Assembly (NCBI GenBank): GCA_033002965.1
Contig: JAURVB010014067.1
Span: 1-64,000, forward strand
Direction of reading: 5' to 3'
Length of the DNA: 64,000 nt
Source: Piper betle
Lineage: Eukaryota; Streptophyta; Magnoliopsida; Piperales; Piperaceae
Part shown: positions 1 to 10,117 of the stretch, one piece after another
Layout of the letters: the number at the start of each line of letters is the position of its first letter
Position numbering within the stretch: position 1 is the stretch's first letter
Translations under genes and position numbers: made by a program
The notes under the pieces: model-generated
Told to the model about the DNA's origin: nothing
Databases searched by the model: none
Seen by the model: only the letters and a program-made list of their open reading frames with translations

Positions 1-511
1 TACCTATCACGTCAATCATTTTATGAAAGTAAGGTGACTCTATAACATGGAAAGGAATGGCACAGTGATAGAAGAATCGAGCAATGGCTATGTGCAATTG
101 CTCTTTTGCTTTCTTTTCTATTGCCGTAGAAATTCTCATTTGCTTTGATGGATTCTTCTTCTTATTTTCAACAAAAGATGTCTTCCTCTTCCTAGTAGAC
201 TTAGAGCACCCAACACTTTGCTCCCGAACTTCCATCTCTTTCATATCCAAGTCATTCAAACCATATAAACCTATTTCTTCTCTAATCCTTTCTTTTTCTT
301 TTTTGGCCTTTTCCACACTTTTGAAATAATCTTTCATTTTCTGTGCATCTGTTTCATGAACTTTCTTACAAGTAGCAACATTTCCTTTGATTCCAGCAAA
401 ATGTTGCTTGAAGCGATATACCCCTCCACTTATGATTTTTTTGCAAAAGCTACAGGTGACTTGCTTCTTAGATGCGTCAACTGGTGTGCCATATTCCCAA
501 ACAATATCCAT
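1..511 (-). CDS. hAT-superfamily transposase, N-terminal part with BED zinc finger (partial, runs off window start)
   Basis: The minus strand is open from an ATG at 511 down to base 1 (about 170 codons, no stop), so the C-terminus lies outside the window. Near the N-terminus is a BED-type zinc finger: Trp5 and Tyr7, then Cys20-x2-Cys23, the block YRFKQHFAGIKGNVATC with His37 and Cys48. This signature is typical of plant hAT transposases that also carry a DUF659 domain; BED fingers bind the transposon ends. It is followed by a Lys/Glu-rich stretch and a nuclear-localisation-like KSTRKRK, then the start of the region FFYHCAIPFHVIESPYF, which resembles the beginning of DUF659. The catalytic core and dimerisation domain are not visible. 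Seen: frame and finger. Known: hAT family architecture. Inferred: part of a once autonomous element; whether it is intact cannot be judged here. Confidence 0.85.
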   Translation of the reverse strand, partial: MDIVWEYGTPVDASKKQVTCSFCKKIISGGVYRFKQHFAGIKGNVATCKKVHETDAQKMKDYFKSVEKAKKEKERIREEIGLYGLNDLDMKEMEVREQSVGCSKSTRKRKTSFVENKKKNPSKQMRISTAIEKKAKEQLHIAIARFFYHCAIPFHVIESPYFHKMIDVIG

Positions 512-1215
512 CTTTCTTATGACAAATCTAGTACTGATAAAAAATGCAGTAACCGCTAAATTCAAAATCTAAGTGAGTGCCATTATAACTGAGATCAACC
601 ATCATAATTTAGATAATATATACACAACATGAATATTCATAGGACATAGCATGTATAACTAGTAGGGAATTGGACATGACCTATGAATGAACTGATTGGA
701 TCAGCATAGAGATTAGACAACGATTCAACAAGTTAGTCACAACAGCTAAATAAGTTGTCAACCAAATAGTTAACATTAAAGATTAGACTCACATCATTTA
801 AGCCCACATAAGAAAAAAAACTGGACCTAGCAAGTTTCTAGAGTTCCAAATTAGTTATAAAAATGGAAATATATACTAAAACCAGAGTTTCTGGAACTAT
901 AAATCAGTTCTAAAGTGGCACATACATGTTCGCATATCACCAACCAGGTTTCTTGTTTTTTTGTAAAACCAGCAACCAGATTGAGATACAAAATGATCCA
1001 AACCACTCTAGCTAATCAATCACTAAGATTAGCACTATTTTTTTATTTATAAAACAATCAAATCCTAAAATTTGCAACCAGATTTAATTACAAACAGATC
1101 CAAATCACGGTAGCTAAGAACAACATTAAATTTTTTATTCAAAGCCGTATAATTAAATAAAACAAGTCCATAAACTCCCTATCATTATCTATAATAATGG
1201 CTATTGTGACTATTC
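512..1215. other. AT-rich non-coding stretch upstream of the hAT transposase
   Basis: No coding frame with recognisable similarity on either strand. It may be the 5' untranslated or first-intron region of the hAT element, because it lies directly upstream of the minus-strand transposase start. No terminal inverted repeat was recognised, so the element's outer end is not located. Confidence 0.4.
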
Positions 1216-2740
1216 CAACATGTCCATTTATTAGCTGATGGTTCAGTCCACCATATCCATTAGTTGGCTGATGAGTTAGTTCACCATGTCCGTTACCGGC
1301 TGGCGAGTCTAATCCGCCATGTCCGTTATCGGCTGGTGAGTCCAATCCACCATGTCCGTTATCGGCTGGTGATCCGTTATCGGCTGATGGGTCAGTCCAC
1401 CATGTCCATCCATTGGCTGATGAGTCAGTCCACCATGTCCGTAATTGGTTGGCGAGTCCAATCTGCCATGTCCAATTTATTGGCTGATGGGTCAATCCAT
1501 CATGTCCATTACTGGCTGACGGGTCAATCCATCATGTCCATTACTGGCTAACGAGTCCAATCCTCCATGTCCATTATCGGCTGGCGAGTCCAATCCACCA
1601 TGTCCGTAATTGGCTGACGAGTCCAATCCGCCATGTCCAATTTATTGGCTGATGGGTTAGTCCATCATGTCTGTTATCGGCTTGTGAGTCCAATCCACCA
1701 TGTCCGTTATCGACTTGTGAGTCCAATCTGCTATGTCCGTTATCAGCTGGTGAGTCCAATCTGCCATGTCCGTAATTGACTGGCAAGTCCAATCGGCTAT
1801 GTCCAATTTATTGGCTGATGGGTTACTCTACCATGTCCGTTACCGGCTGGCGAATCCAATCCACCATGTCCGTTACCGGCTGGCGAGTCCAATCCACCAT
1901 GTCCGTTACCGGCTGGCGAGTCCAATCCACCATGTCCGTTACCGGCTGGCGAGTCCAATCCACCATGTCCGTTACCAGCTGGCGAGTCCAATCCACCATG
2001 TCCGTTATCGGCTGGTGAGTCCAATCCACCATGTCCGTTATCGGCTGATGGGTCAGTCCACCATGTCCGTTATCGGCTGATGGGTCAGTCCACCATGTCC
2101 GTTATCGACTGATGGGTTAGTCCATCATGTCCGTTATCGGCTGGCGAGTCCAACCCGCCATGTCCTTTATCGGCTGGCGAGTCCAATCCGCCATGTCCGT
2201 TATCGGCTGGCGAGTCCAATCCGCCATGTCCGTTATCGGCTGGCGAGTCCAATTCGCCATGTCCGTTATCGGCTGGCGAGTCCAATCCGCCATTTCCGTT
2301 ATCGGCTAGCGAGTCCAATCCACCATGTCTGTTATCGGCTGGCGAGTCCAATCCGCCATGTCCAATTTATTGGCTAATGGATCTGACCATCTTGTTCGTT
2401 ATCGACTGGCGAGTCCAATCCGCCATGTCCAATTTATTGGCTGGAGAGTCCAATCTGCTATGTCCAATTTATTGGCTGATGGGTCAGTCCATCATGTCCA
2501 TTACCGGTTGGCAAGTCTAATCTGCCATGTCCATTACCGGTTGGCAAGTCCAATCCGCCATGTATGTTATCAGCTGGCGGGTCCAATCCGCCATGTCCGT
2601 TATCAGCTGGCGGGTCCAATCCACCATGTCCTTCTATTGGCTGATGGGTCAGTCCACCATGTCCTTCTATTGGCTGATGGGTCAGTCCACCATGTCCGTA
2701 ATTTGCTAGTGAGTCCAATTTGCCATGTCCAATTTATTGT
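1216..2740. repeat. 33-bp tandem satellite, about 46 imperfect units
   Basis: A 33-bp unit built around CCATGTCCGTTATCGGCTGG followed by a linker of the type CGAGTCCAATCCG repeats head to tail for about 1.5 kb. The cleanest run is around 1850-2030, where units differ by 0-2 bases; edges are more diverged. A variant with TTTATTGGCTGATGGGTCAG is interspersed (about 1473, 1647, 1806, 2467, 2635), suggesting higher-order mixing of two unit types. Because 33 is a multiple of 3, several frames stay open across the array; these are artefacts of the period, not genes. Confidence 0.95.
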
Positions 2741-2797
2741 ATTATGGCTATCAGTCAAGTCCATTTTGACATGTCCATTATTGAATTATGAAGGGCA

Positions 2798-3075
2798 TAG
2801 CCCGTGTCAGATTGGGTCAATTCCTTAACCCCGGTTGCACTCGGTGCATGGTGATCGAATCTTGGTTCAGGCTGACCAGGTTGTCCACAAGGAAGAATAC
2901 AACATTTTAAATAATTATACGGACACACATAGTAATTTTAAAGGTGCGGCCCCGTGTCGAATTGAGTCAATTCTTTAATCCCGATTACGTTATAGTGCAT
3001 GGTACTCAAATTTGGGCTCAGGCCGACCAGGGTTGCCAACAAGGAAAATTACAACATTTTAAATGATTATACGAA
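2798..3075 (+). repeat. Two diverged copies of a ~127-bp dispersed repeat, head to tail
   Basis: About 2798-2924 and 2948-3075 share the order CCCGTGTC..., GGGTCAATTC-like, GTGCATGGT, GGCTCAGGC(C/T)GACCAGG, then ACAAGGAA and ACAACATTTTAAAT. A third copy lies in reverse complement at about 18440-18570, inside the nested solo LTR. The pair is therefore probably retrotransposon-derived rather than a local duplication of host sequence. Confidence 0.75.
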
Positions 3076-3489
3076 CCTGAAATTGTGATGAGGTATCTGC
3101 AACTACAACACATGATCCTAATATGAATATAATTTCTCTAAAGCCAAATGTGCTCACAAGCTATCCAGAGGACATTGATTCTTAAGAATTTATTTAATTA
3201 AATATTATTTATGGTTCGTTTTAAGATTTATAAAACCCTAAATAAAATAACCTAAAACAATCAAGTCCTACAACCAAGAACACATGGCAACGTATAACTA
3301 ATTAAAAAGGCAGCAAAAGAATCAACAAACATGTTATGTTCTATGAAAGGAATCATACAAAGGAATCAACAAAGGAATCATACAAATTGCAGAAACAATC
3401 AAAATTTACAGCAGCTAAATATCAAAATTTACAGCAAAAAAAATTGCACATTGATGAAAAATTTCAAACAAAAATTGCAACTTTATAAA
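3076..3489. other. AT-rich stretch with no gene seen
   Basis: Nothing coding was recognised. It contains short repeats such as AAGGAATCA around 3348-3385 and may be the AT-rich half of the degraded hAT-like element to its right. Confidence 0.4.
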
Positions 3490-4058
3490 GGCTGAGGCGG
3501 CAGACGGGTAAGGTCGGCGGCGGATGGGCAAGGTCGGAGGGCGGAGACAAGGTCGGAGACGAAGGCGAGGTCGGAGGGCGGAGGCGAGGTCGGAGGGCGG
3601 AGGCGAGGTCAGAGACGGAGGCAAGGTCGGAGGGCGGAGGCGAGGTCGGAGGGCGGAGGCGAGGTCAGAGATGGAGGCAAGGTCGGAGGGCGGAGGCGAG
3701 GTCGGAGACGGAGGTGAGGTCGGAGATGGAGGCAAGGTTGGAGGGCGGAGGTGAGGTCGGAGACGGCGGCGGAGGGAGGGATCAGTGGGGTGGATGGGCG
3801 GAATCGGGGTGATTTTAGGTTTTTAAAATATAAATTCTAATTTTACCTATGCTTAGATAATATATTTAATATCATACTTAGGGCATTTTAGTAATTTATC
3901 TATAAAATCCGATTCTTTCCGATTCACCTTGATTTTGAATTGGTTTTGAATCGGGGTGAATCGGCCGATTCCAAGCCCGATTTAGCTCCGACCGATTCGA
4001 CACCTAAATCAGCTCGGATCGCTCCCGAGCCGATTTCATCAAAAGTGGTTTGGAACAA
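3490..4058 (-). mobile_element. Degraded non-autonomous hAT-like element, reverse orientation, GC-rich module plus AATCGG end
   Basis: A GC-rich minisatellite of GAGGTCGGAGGGCGGAGGC-type units (about 3490-3780) is followed by an AT-rich spacer and then clusters of CCGATT/AATCGG (about 3905-4050). The order is the mirror image of the left half of the better preserved element at 5421-6637, including the spacer phrase GTTTTTAAAAT then TACC...ATGG-like sequence between the two modules. Clear terminal repeats and a target duplication were not found, so the boundaries are approximate. Confidence 0.55.
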
Positions 4059-4400
4059 GAATTAAAATATCGCCAGAAGGGTTCTGGGCCTTCCATAACT
4101 TGGACCATCTGGATTTTGATGGCATACATAGTATGAGGTTCACTAATATTGAGCTTCGCAAATTAGCAAACTTTCAGTATCTGAATCAGTTTGCAATCAT
4201 CTTGTATGACTTACCAGACATTGAGATATTATCCCTCTGCATGACAAAGCTAAGCATCAACAACTGCTTGTTGAGGAACTTTCAAGTACTATTGGCCCAC
4301 AAGCAGACTTGAGGTACCTCAATCTGCAAGGTATAACATAAAAAATTTGCCCAATGAAATAGAAGGCTTCTAAAGAGAAGCTAAATCTATGCGGAACCTC
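4045..4400 (+). pseudogene. Leucine-rich-repeat fragment of an NBS-LRR gene (decayed)
   Basis: The plus frame reads PEGFWAFHNLDHLDFDG, then a run of short leucine-rich segments ending at a stop at 4312; a second frame continues with ADLRYLNLQG. The pattern (spaced Leu/Ile, LSINNC-like turns) fits the LRR region of RPS2-like CC-NBS-LRR resistance proteins. There is no NB-ARC domain upstream, and the reading frame shifts near 4305, so this is a relic. It is cut on the left by the degraded hAT-like sequence. Family assignment is by pattern only; moderate certainty. Confidence 0.5.
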
Positions 4401-5069
4401 CCAACCACAGTTGGACTTAGAAGCATTGCCTTGCTATTTCCCGTCCTAAAATAGGCGTTCTAGCAAAATCAACCAAAAGAAAATTATTTCCCTCAAAAAT
4501 GAAATGAAAACAATATAAGACACCAAGATAAAAAAATAGATAGAAACTTTTATCCAAATTAGAGAAAAGAAATCAACCCACTCGATCAATTTTAATTAAG
4601 TTATTTTACAATCAAGTATCAAAAATACAATTTGAAAAAATTCTCCCAATATATATTAAACCAACAATAAGATTTGAAAAATATCTTTTGAGAAAAATAA
4701 TATATGAAAAATTTTAAAAATATTATATACTTCAAAAAAATATATATTAACCTCACACTTTCTCAACTTTAACTTGAGATAATGAAAAACTTCTAAAAAC
4801 TTTCTTTTTATTAACTAAATGTGCTTAAAAACTTTTAAAATAATGTTTCATTTAACGTAGATAGAATTTTATTTTATATAAAAGAATATGAGTAGAATTT
4901 AATAAGTTACTTTATTAAATTTTTACAAAAAATAACGTAAGTAAACAAAACACCAATAATTAGTGTGATAAACAAAAAATAAAGATATATTATCAAGTTT
5001 GTTAATGGAAATGGAAGAGAAAAAACCTAAAAATCCTCCCTTTCATGATTGGTGAGAAAGTTCTCAATA
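4401..5069. other. AT-rich stretch, no gene seen
   Basis: Very AT-rich sequence with no coding frame of recognisable similarity on either strand. It separates two LRR fragments and may be an old insertion between them. Confidence 0.4.
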
Positions 5070-5158
5070 CTGGCTCCACTTTGATAAAATAAATGTTTGT
5101 CCTTGATCATAATATTTTCTTTGATTTGATTCCAAGGCTGATTTCTCAGTACTACTAA

Positions 5159-6905
5159 ATGAATTTGATGACACTTTTTGGGAACATGGAGAAACTATCG
5201 GAATTGAGGACTGCAGAGTCTTCTGTGCAATGTATTGAATCTGTTGCAATATTCAACACCAACTCAGGAAGTACTTACTCATCTAGCCTTGACATGCCTG
5301 AAGTTCTTTCTTGTGGCAGCTTTGAAAGAATTGAAGCAGATGCATTTAATATCCTTAAGGTTTTGCATATTAGTGGCTGCAACAAGCTCAAACACATCAA
5401 AGTTCTTGATCATTTACAACCATGGATGCATGAATCGGCCGATTCCGTGCGGAATCGGCCGATTTAAATCGGATCGGCGTCGCGCCGATCCGATTTCGGG
5501 CCGACTCGGTCGGCCCCGAATCGGGTCGTGAATCGGCCCGTTTCGGCCGATTCCGACCGATTTAACTCGGAATCGGAATCGGCCGATTTAAATCGGAATC
5601 GGTTTTTTAGGAAATTACCAAAATACCCTAGGTATAATTTTTATTAAATTAATTAAGCATGGGTAAAATGGTAATTTGGATTTAAAAACCTAAATCACCC
5701 CCCCTCGATTCCGCCGCCGCTCTGCTCGCCGTCGCTCCGCCGTCCTCCGTCCGACCACGTCACCGCCGCCCGACTCCGACCTCAGCTCCGCCCTCCGCCG
5801 CAGACGCTGCGACCGCCGCCCGAAGTCGGCTTCCGCCGGCCGACGCAAGCGCCGCGATTCGGCCGCGATTCCGCCGCCATTCCGCCACGACTCTGCCTTC
5901 CGACCCTCCGCCCGACCGTCCGACCCTCCGCCCGACCGTCCGACCACCCCACCGACGTCCGACGCTCCGCCCGACAGTGATTATCCTTCCGCCGTCCGAC
6001 GCTTCCGCCGCGATTCCGCCGCTGCCGCCGCGATTCCGCCGTCCGACCCTCCGCCCGACCTTCCGACCACGCCACCGTCGTCCGACATCAGCTCCATCCG
6101 GCCACGCCGCCACCGCCGCCCGATTCCGACCACTAGCTCCGCCCTCCGCCGCGACTCCGACCGAAAATTTGGGTAAATTTAGATTTTTTTATTGAAATTG
6201 AATATTACGATGTGAAGTGGAAATTGAAATTTATCTATGATGTTCTAATTGATTAATATGAAGTGGAAATTGTGATGTCTAAATTGAAATTTTGATTAAT
6301 ATGAATAGGAAATTGTGATGTCTAAATTGAAATTTTGTGTGTGCGGTAAATTATGATGTGCGAGTATGTGCTATGTGCAAATCGTGATGTGCAAATTGTG
6401 ATGTGCTTATATACCTTTGTGATTGTTGTATAAATATTTGAATTTGTATATTTATGTTGAGAAATTATATAATTATGTATTTCAGGTATTTCTGTACTGA
6501 GTTGGCAAATTTTTGTATATGACCGATTTGAACCGATTCAACTGAACCGATTCCTGGCCGATTCAGACCGATTCCGATTCCGATTCCGATTCACAGGAAA
6601 ACCGATTCCGATTCCGATTCCGATTCATGCAACCATGTTTACAACTACTTCAGGAACTCGCCATTAACAGTGTTGGCATGGAAAAACTAGTTAGCACAGG
6701 AGGCCCTATCTCTTTTCCCAGGTTGAAATCTTTAACCATTAATGATCTCAGCCAGCTCAATAGTATTTGCAGTGACAGTGTCACCTTTCCCTCCCTCAAC
6801 AGATTTGTTTTGCATTTCTGTTTGAAGCTTGAGAAGTTGCCATTAGAGCTGATAAATGAAAACAGGACACTTAGAGATGGTAGAATTGTTGGTAGGGTTG
6901 CTAAT
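5159..6905 (+). pseudogene. C-terminal LRR coding segment of an NBS-LRR relic, interrupted by a hAT element
   Basis: Coding runs 5159-5420 and resumes at 6638 after a 1.2-kb hAT insertion. The left part contains ILKVLHISGCNKLKHI, the right part LLQELAINS, FPRLKSLTINDLSQL and FPSLNRFVLHFCLKLEKLP, which is the repeating FP-x-L-x-x-L...L-x-x-C-x-x-L pattern at the end of RPS2-like CC-NBS-LRR proteins. Removing the element and one copy of the 8-bp duplication leaves the frame open across the junction (Asp-His-Leu-Gln-Leu-Leu-Gln-Glu). The end runs into a further repeat at about 6892. No NB-ARC lies upstream in the window, so the gene is truncated at its 5' side. Confidence 0.7.
5421..6637 (+). 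mobile_element. Non-autonomous hAT element, 1217 bp, with 8-bp target duplication TTTACAAC
   Basis: The ends are CATGGATGCATGAATCGG on the left and, in reverse complement, CATGGTTGCATGAATCGG on the right (17 of 18 positions shared). The flanks are a perfect 8-bp duplication, TTTACAAC at 5413-5420 and 6638-6645, as expected for hAT transposition. Inside are clusters of AATCGG/CCGATT near both ends, a GC-rich block rich in GCCGCCGATTCCG-like words (5700-6170), and an AT-rich right half. No transposase frame is present, so it would need the enzyme in trans. It sits in an LRR coding segment. Confidence 0.92.
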
Positions 6906-7345
6906 TGAGTGAGTCAGCTCGTGAACATTTAGCGTTCGGCTCGGTTGGACTCGACTCGAAACTCGACATTTAAATGCTTGACTCGAACTCGAATCTTACG
7001 AGCCGAGTTTGAGCAAGGTCGTGTTCGACTCGACTCGACTCGATTATAACTCGAAATCGACTCGAAGCTCGATTCAAACTCGATTCGATAAAATAATATA
7101 ATAATATAGTCTTTATAGTATATTATATAATATATATATATATATGCAATATAATAACAAAGAAGCAAGATAGTTGAGATAGTAAGTATTTACCTTGATG
7201 ACTTCAAGGTTGTGGGTTCAAACCACGTTGGCCACTTTTAATCGAGCTGGTTTCGAGCTGGCGAATGAGCGCTCTAAAAGATATTTGAGTCGAACTCGAG
7301 CATGAGTTTCGAACTATTCGAGCCGAGTTCAAACATGGTTTATCA
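6892..7345 (+). mobile_element. Short hAT/SINE-like repeat with GAGCCGAG/CTCGACTCG clusters
   Basis: It begins near TAGGGTTGCTAATTGAG and contains many copies of CTCGACTCG, CGAGCCGAG and related words at both ends (6915-7090 and 7240-7335), a layout common in plant non-autonomous hAT elements. Between them at about 7165-7240 is a tRNA-like stretch whose GGGTTCAAACC matches a Pol III B box. No convincing target duplication was found, so both ends are approximate. Confidence 0.55.
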
Positions 7346-9060
7346 TGTCCCTTTCTCTAACTTCGGAGCATGGATATCTTCAAAATTTTAACAGGGGTTT
7401 TGTTGTATGCAAATCACATTGTAACCTTTTAAATATATTTACACTATGATTACCTATGTGAAGATATTCTTTCAAGCAGTGCTCGCAAGAGCAGTCTTTA
7501 CTCACGACTAGACAATAGCATGGAGCGAAGGAATGGAATCTAAGTCGAATTAAATTCTTTTTTTTTTTGTGAGTGACAGTAAGTGGTTGGCCCATTTAAC
7601 GATTTTATTAAAAATTTTAAATTAAATTGACATAAAATATTCAAATATTTTTTTATCATTTAAAAAACGTGAAAAAAGTTACAAATTTAAACATACCCCT
7701 TTCATTTTAGAACGTTATGGACAGAAGCCTTTGCTATTACCTTTTTACCAATTTACCGCTTCATAACTTTGATTAAGTTTTAAACTATGCAGGACATGAG
7801 ACTTAAAACTTTGATTAAGTTTTCATAATTATCAAGTAAACAAAAATCTCAACCAATTTGCACATTTTTTATTTTCATGACAGCCAATTTAAATCTTAAA
7901 AAACTAATAACGTTTTCGATTTTTTACTCGCGGAAGAACATGGGGACTTTACTTTAACTTTCTAGATAATTTAGATTGTATTGCCAGAGGAGAGTTGGTA
8001 AAGCGTGGGACCAAATTTTACAATGACATGAATTTTGTATAAGTGATTGAACAAAATGAGTAAATATATAATGCCATGCTTTCAGATTTAATTCATGCTT
8101 AAGCATCGTTTTCTCTCTTGACTTGTTCCTCAAATCTTCTTGGAAAGAGAATTTGGTATCAATTTCTAAGCAAGCTTCTGCTTGAAAGTTACATTTTTGA
8201 GGGTTGACAATTTTCTTTTTGAACGTGATGGTTGACATTTTGGTATCCACAAAATGGTTTTAGATAGGCATGCAGGCATCCAGGAAATGATGGACTTGAA
8301 TTGGATTAAAATGGCAACTCTTCAACAAACGCACACTAACAAGTAACACCCACACACACCAACCTCTTCAACCACAACCTCTCACCTAGTTCATAGATCT
8401 TTCGCCAATATACCAAACAGGATGCCAAAAAAATTAATTATATCAACTTAAGAGTGTCTGACCACTAATATCGTAGTTGTGACATTTAAATTTTTAACCA
8501 ACCATTTATAAAAAAAGTTTAAGTGACAAGTTTTTATGGCAGATGTTTTTGTTACACAATTATCATTTCTATTAAATCAATTAAAGAGTATACATTATGG
8601 TACATGTGGATGATTTACGTTATTGTCCTTATAAAACACAACTTGATACAATTTAAGCCTTTGTACTATTTTTTTAAATTTATACACATTTTTTATTAAA
8701 AATTAAGACATTTTAATCGGAATTTAATTAAATATTGACCATAAAAATATTTTTAAAGTCTGATAAAATATCTTATTTTTTATTTTTGAAAATCAGGTTG
8801 AATTATGTTCTATCTAATTGAAACAAATATAACCCGTACAGTATGTTAACTGGTACAATATTTAAGTGCACAGTAAAATGGGTATATGGAGAAATACAGT
8901 TATCTTCAAAAAAATGATTTTAAAATTTATTGTTCAACAATCTCCAAGGTTTTGTTTTTGGGAGAAAAGATGCTGATCTCCTCATTATTAAAGTGTCATA
9001 TTTCTGGATAAATTTATTAGTATGGAACATGGGCAGCAACTTGGGCGTTGACATCTTCGT
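7346..9060. other. 1.7-kb AT-rich intergenic stretch, no gene seen
   Basis: No open frame with recognisable protein similarity on either strand. The longest minus-strand frame, 7954-8250, has no domain I recognise and lies in ordinary AT-rich composition. Confidence 0.45.
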
Positions 9061-9069
9061 ACCTCATAT

Positions 9070-9952
9070 GCATAACCCAAGCCGATTCGGCCGATTTAAT
9101 TCGGATCGGCGGCAATCCAATTTAAAAAATAATGAGAATCGGTTAGGCTCGAATCGGTCCGCAAATCGGCCGATTCGAGCCGATTTCACCCAATTCGAGC
9201 CGATTCCGGAATCGGCTCGAATCGGCAGATTCTGACCGGTGGCAGGGTGCCGGCAAGGGCGGCGAGGGCAACCGAGGGGCCGGGGCTGGGGAAACGGCGG
9301 CGTGGGACTAGGCGGCGAGGGCAAGCGGCAAGGGAGGCGACGGGGCGGCAAGGCAGTGCGGGGCAAGCTGTGAGGGCGGGGCAGGGCGAGCTATGAGGGT
9401 GGGGCTGGGCGGCAAAGCGGGGCGGGGCGAGCTGCGAGGGTGGGGCCGGGCGGCGAGGCAGGGCGAGGTGAGCTGCGAGGGTGGCTTCGGGGTGGCGAGG
9501 CGGGGCAGAAGGTGAGGAGGGGTGGTGACCGGGCAAGGGCCGCAACTGGGCAGGACCGGGGGCGACGGGGGGCAACAGGAGGCGACGGGGCGTGGTGCGG
9601 CAGCGGCAGCGGGGAGAACGAAATATAAGTGACATTCTCGTAATTAAAAGTTGACTCGACTCCGACACGAGTTAAAAATTATAACTAACTCCAAATAATT
9701 TTTAAAAAAATCCCAAAAAATATGAAAAAATATCATAAAATATAATACATATTATAACATAAAAATTATATTAAAATGACATATTCTATACTAATAACCC
9801 ACTAATTTTAATTAAGTTAAAATTTGTATATAAGACCGATTTAGGCCGATTCAACTTAACTGATTACTGTCCGATTTAGACCGATTCCGATTCCGATTCC
9901 GACTCCTTCGAAAACCGATTCTGATTCCGATTTATATTCCAATTTTTTCAAT
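9070..9952 (+). mobile_element. Diverged hAT-like element of the AATCGG family, GC-rich core
   Basis: It has AATCGG/CCGATT clusters on the left (9080-9235), a GC-rich block of GGCGGGGCGAGCTGCGAGG-type degenerate units (9240-9620), an AT-rich spacer and a right end with GACCGATTTAGGCCGATTCA and CCGATTCCGATTCCGA. The order matches the 5421-6637 element. Possible decayed duplications CTTCGTAC (about 9054-9061) and CTTCATGC (about 9955-9962) match at 6 of 8 positions, so the boundaries are tentative. The long minus-strand frames in the GC-rich block are composition artefacts. Confidence 0.7.
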
Positions 9953-10117
9953 CATGCTTCATGCACATATCTATATCTATGCCCAATATTTCCCCTCCAC
10001 CTTCCATACTAAGAAAAGTTATCAGAACCACATACGGATCTCCATGAACCAAGTTCTAAATAGCTTCGGTTTCTATTTGGGTTTGTCAGTAAACGGTTGC
10101 CATATCAACAAGGTTAG

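Noticed and set aside
1216..2740. Array could look like a CRISPR or a repeat protein gene
   Set aside because: There are no unique spacers; the 33-bp units are contiguous. Frames are open on both strands only because the unit length is a multiple of three.
3260..4075. Target duplication for the degraded hAT-like element (CAAGAACA versus CAAGAATT)
   Set aside because: Only 6 of 8 bases agree and the ends are not recognisable, so the pair may be chance.
5690..6195. Several long Arg/Gly/Ser-rich frames
   Set aside because: Same reason: GC-rich core of a non-autonomous hAT element, no conserved domain.
7165..7240. A functional tRNA gene
   Set aside because: Only the B-box-like word is convincing; no cloverleaf with paired acceptor stem could be drawn.
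9186..9668. 160-residue Pro/Arg/Ala-rich minus-strand frame
   Set aside because: It lies in the GC-rich core of a hAT-like element and reflects composition; similar frames appear in every such block.
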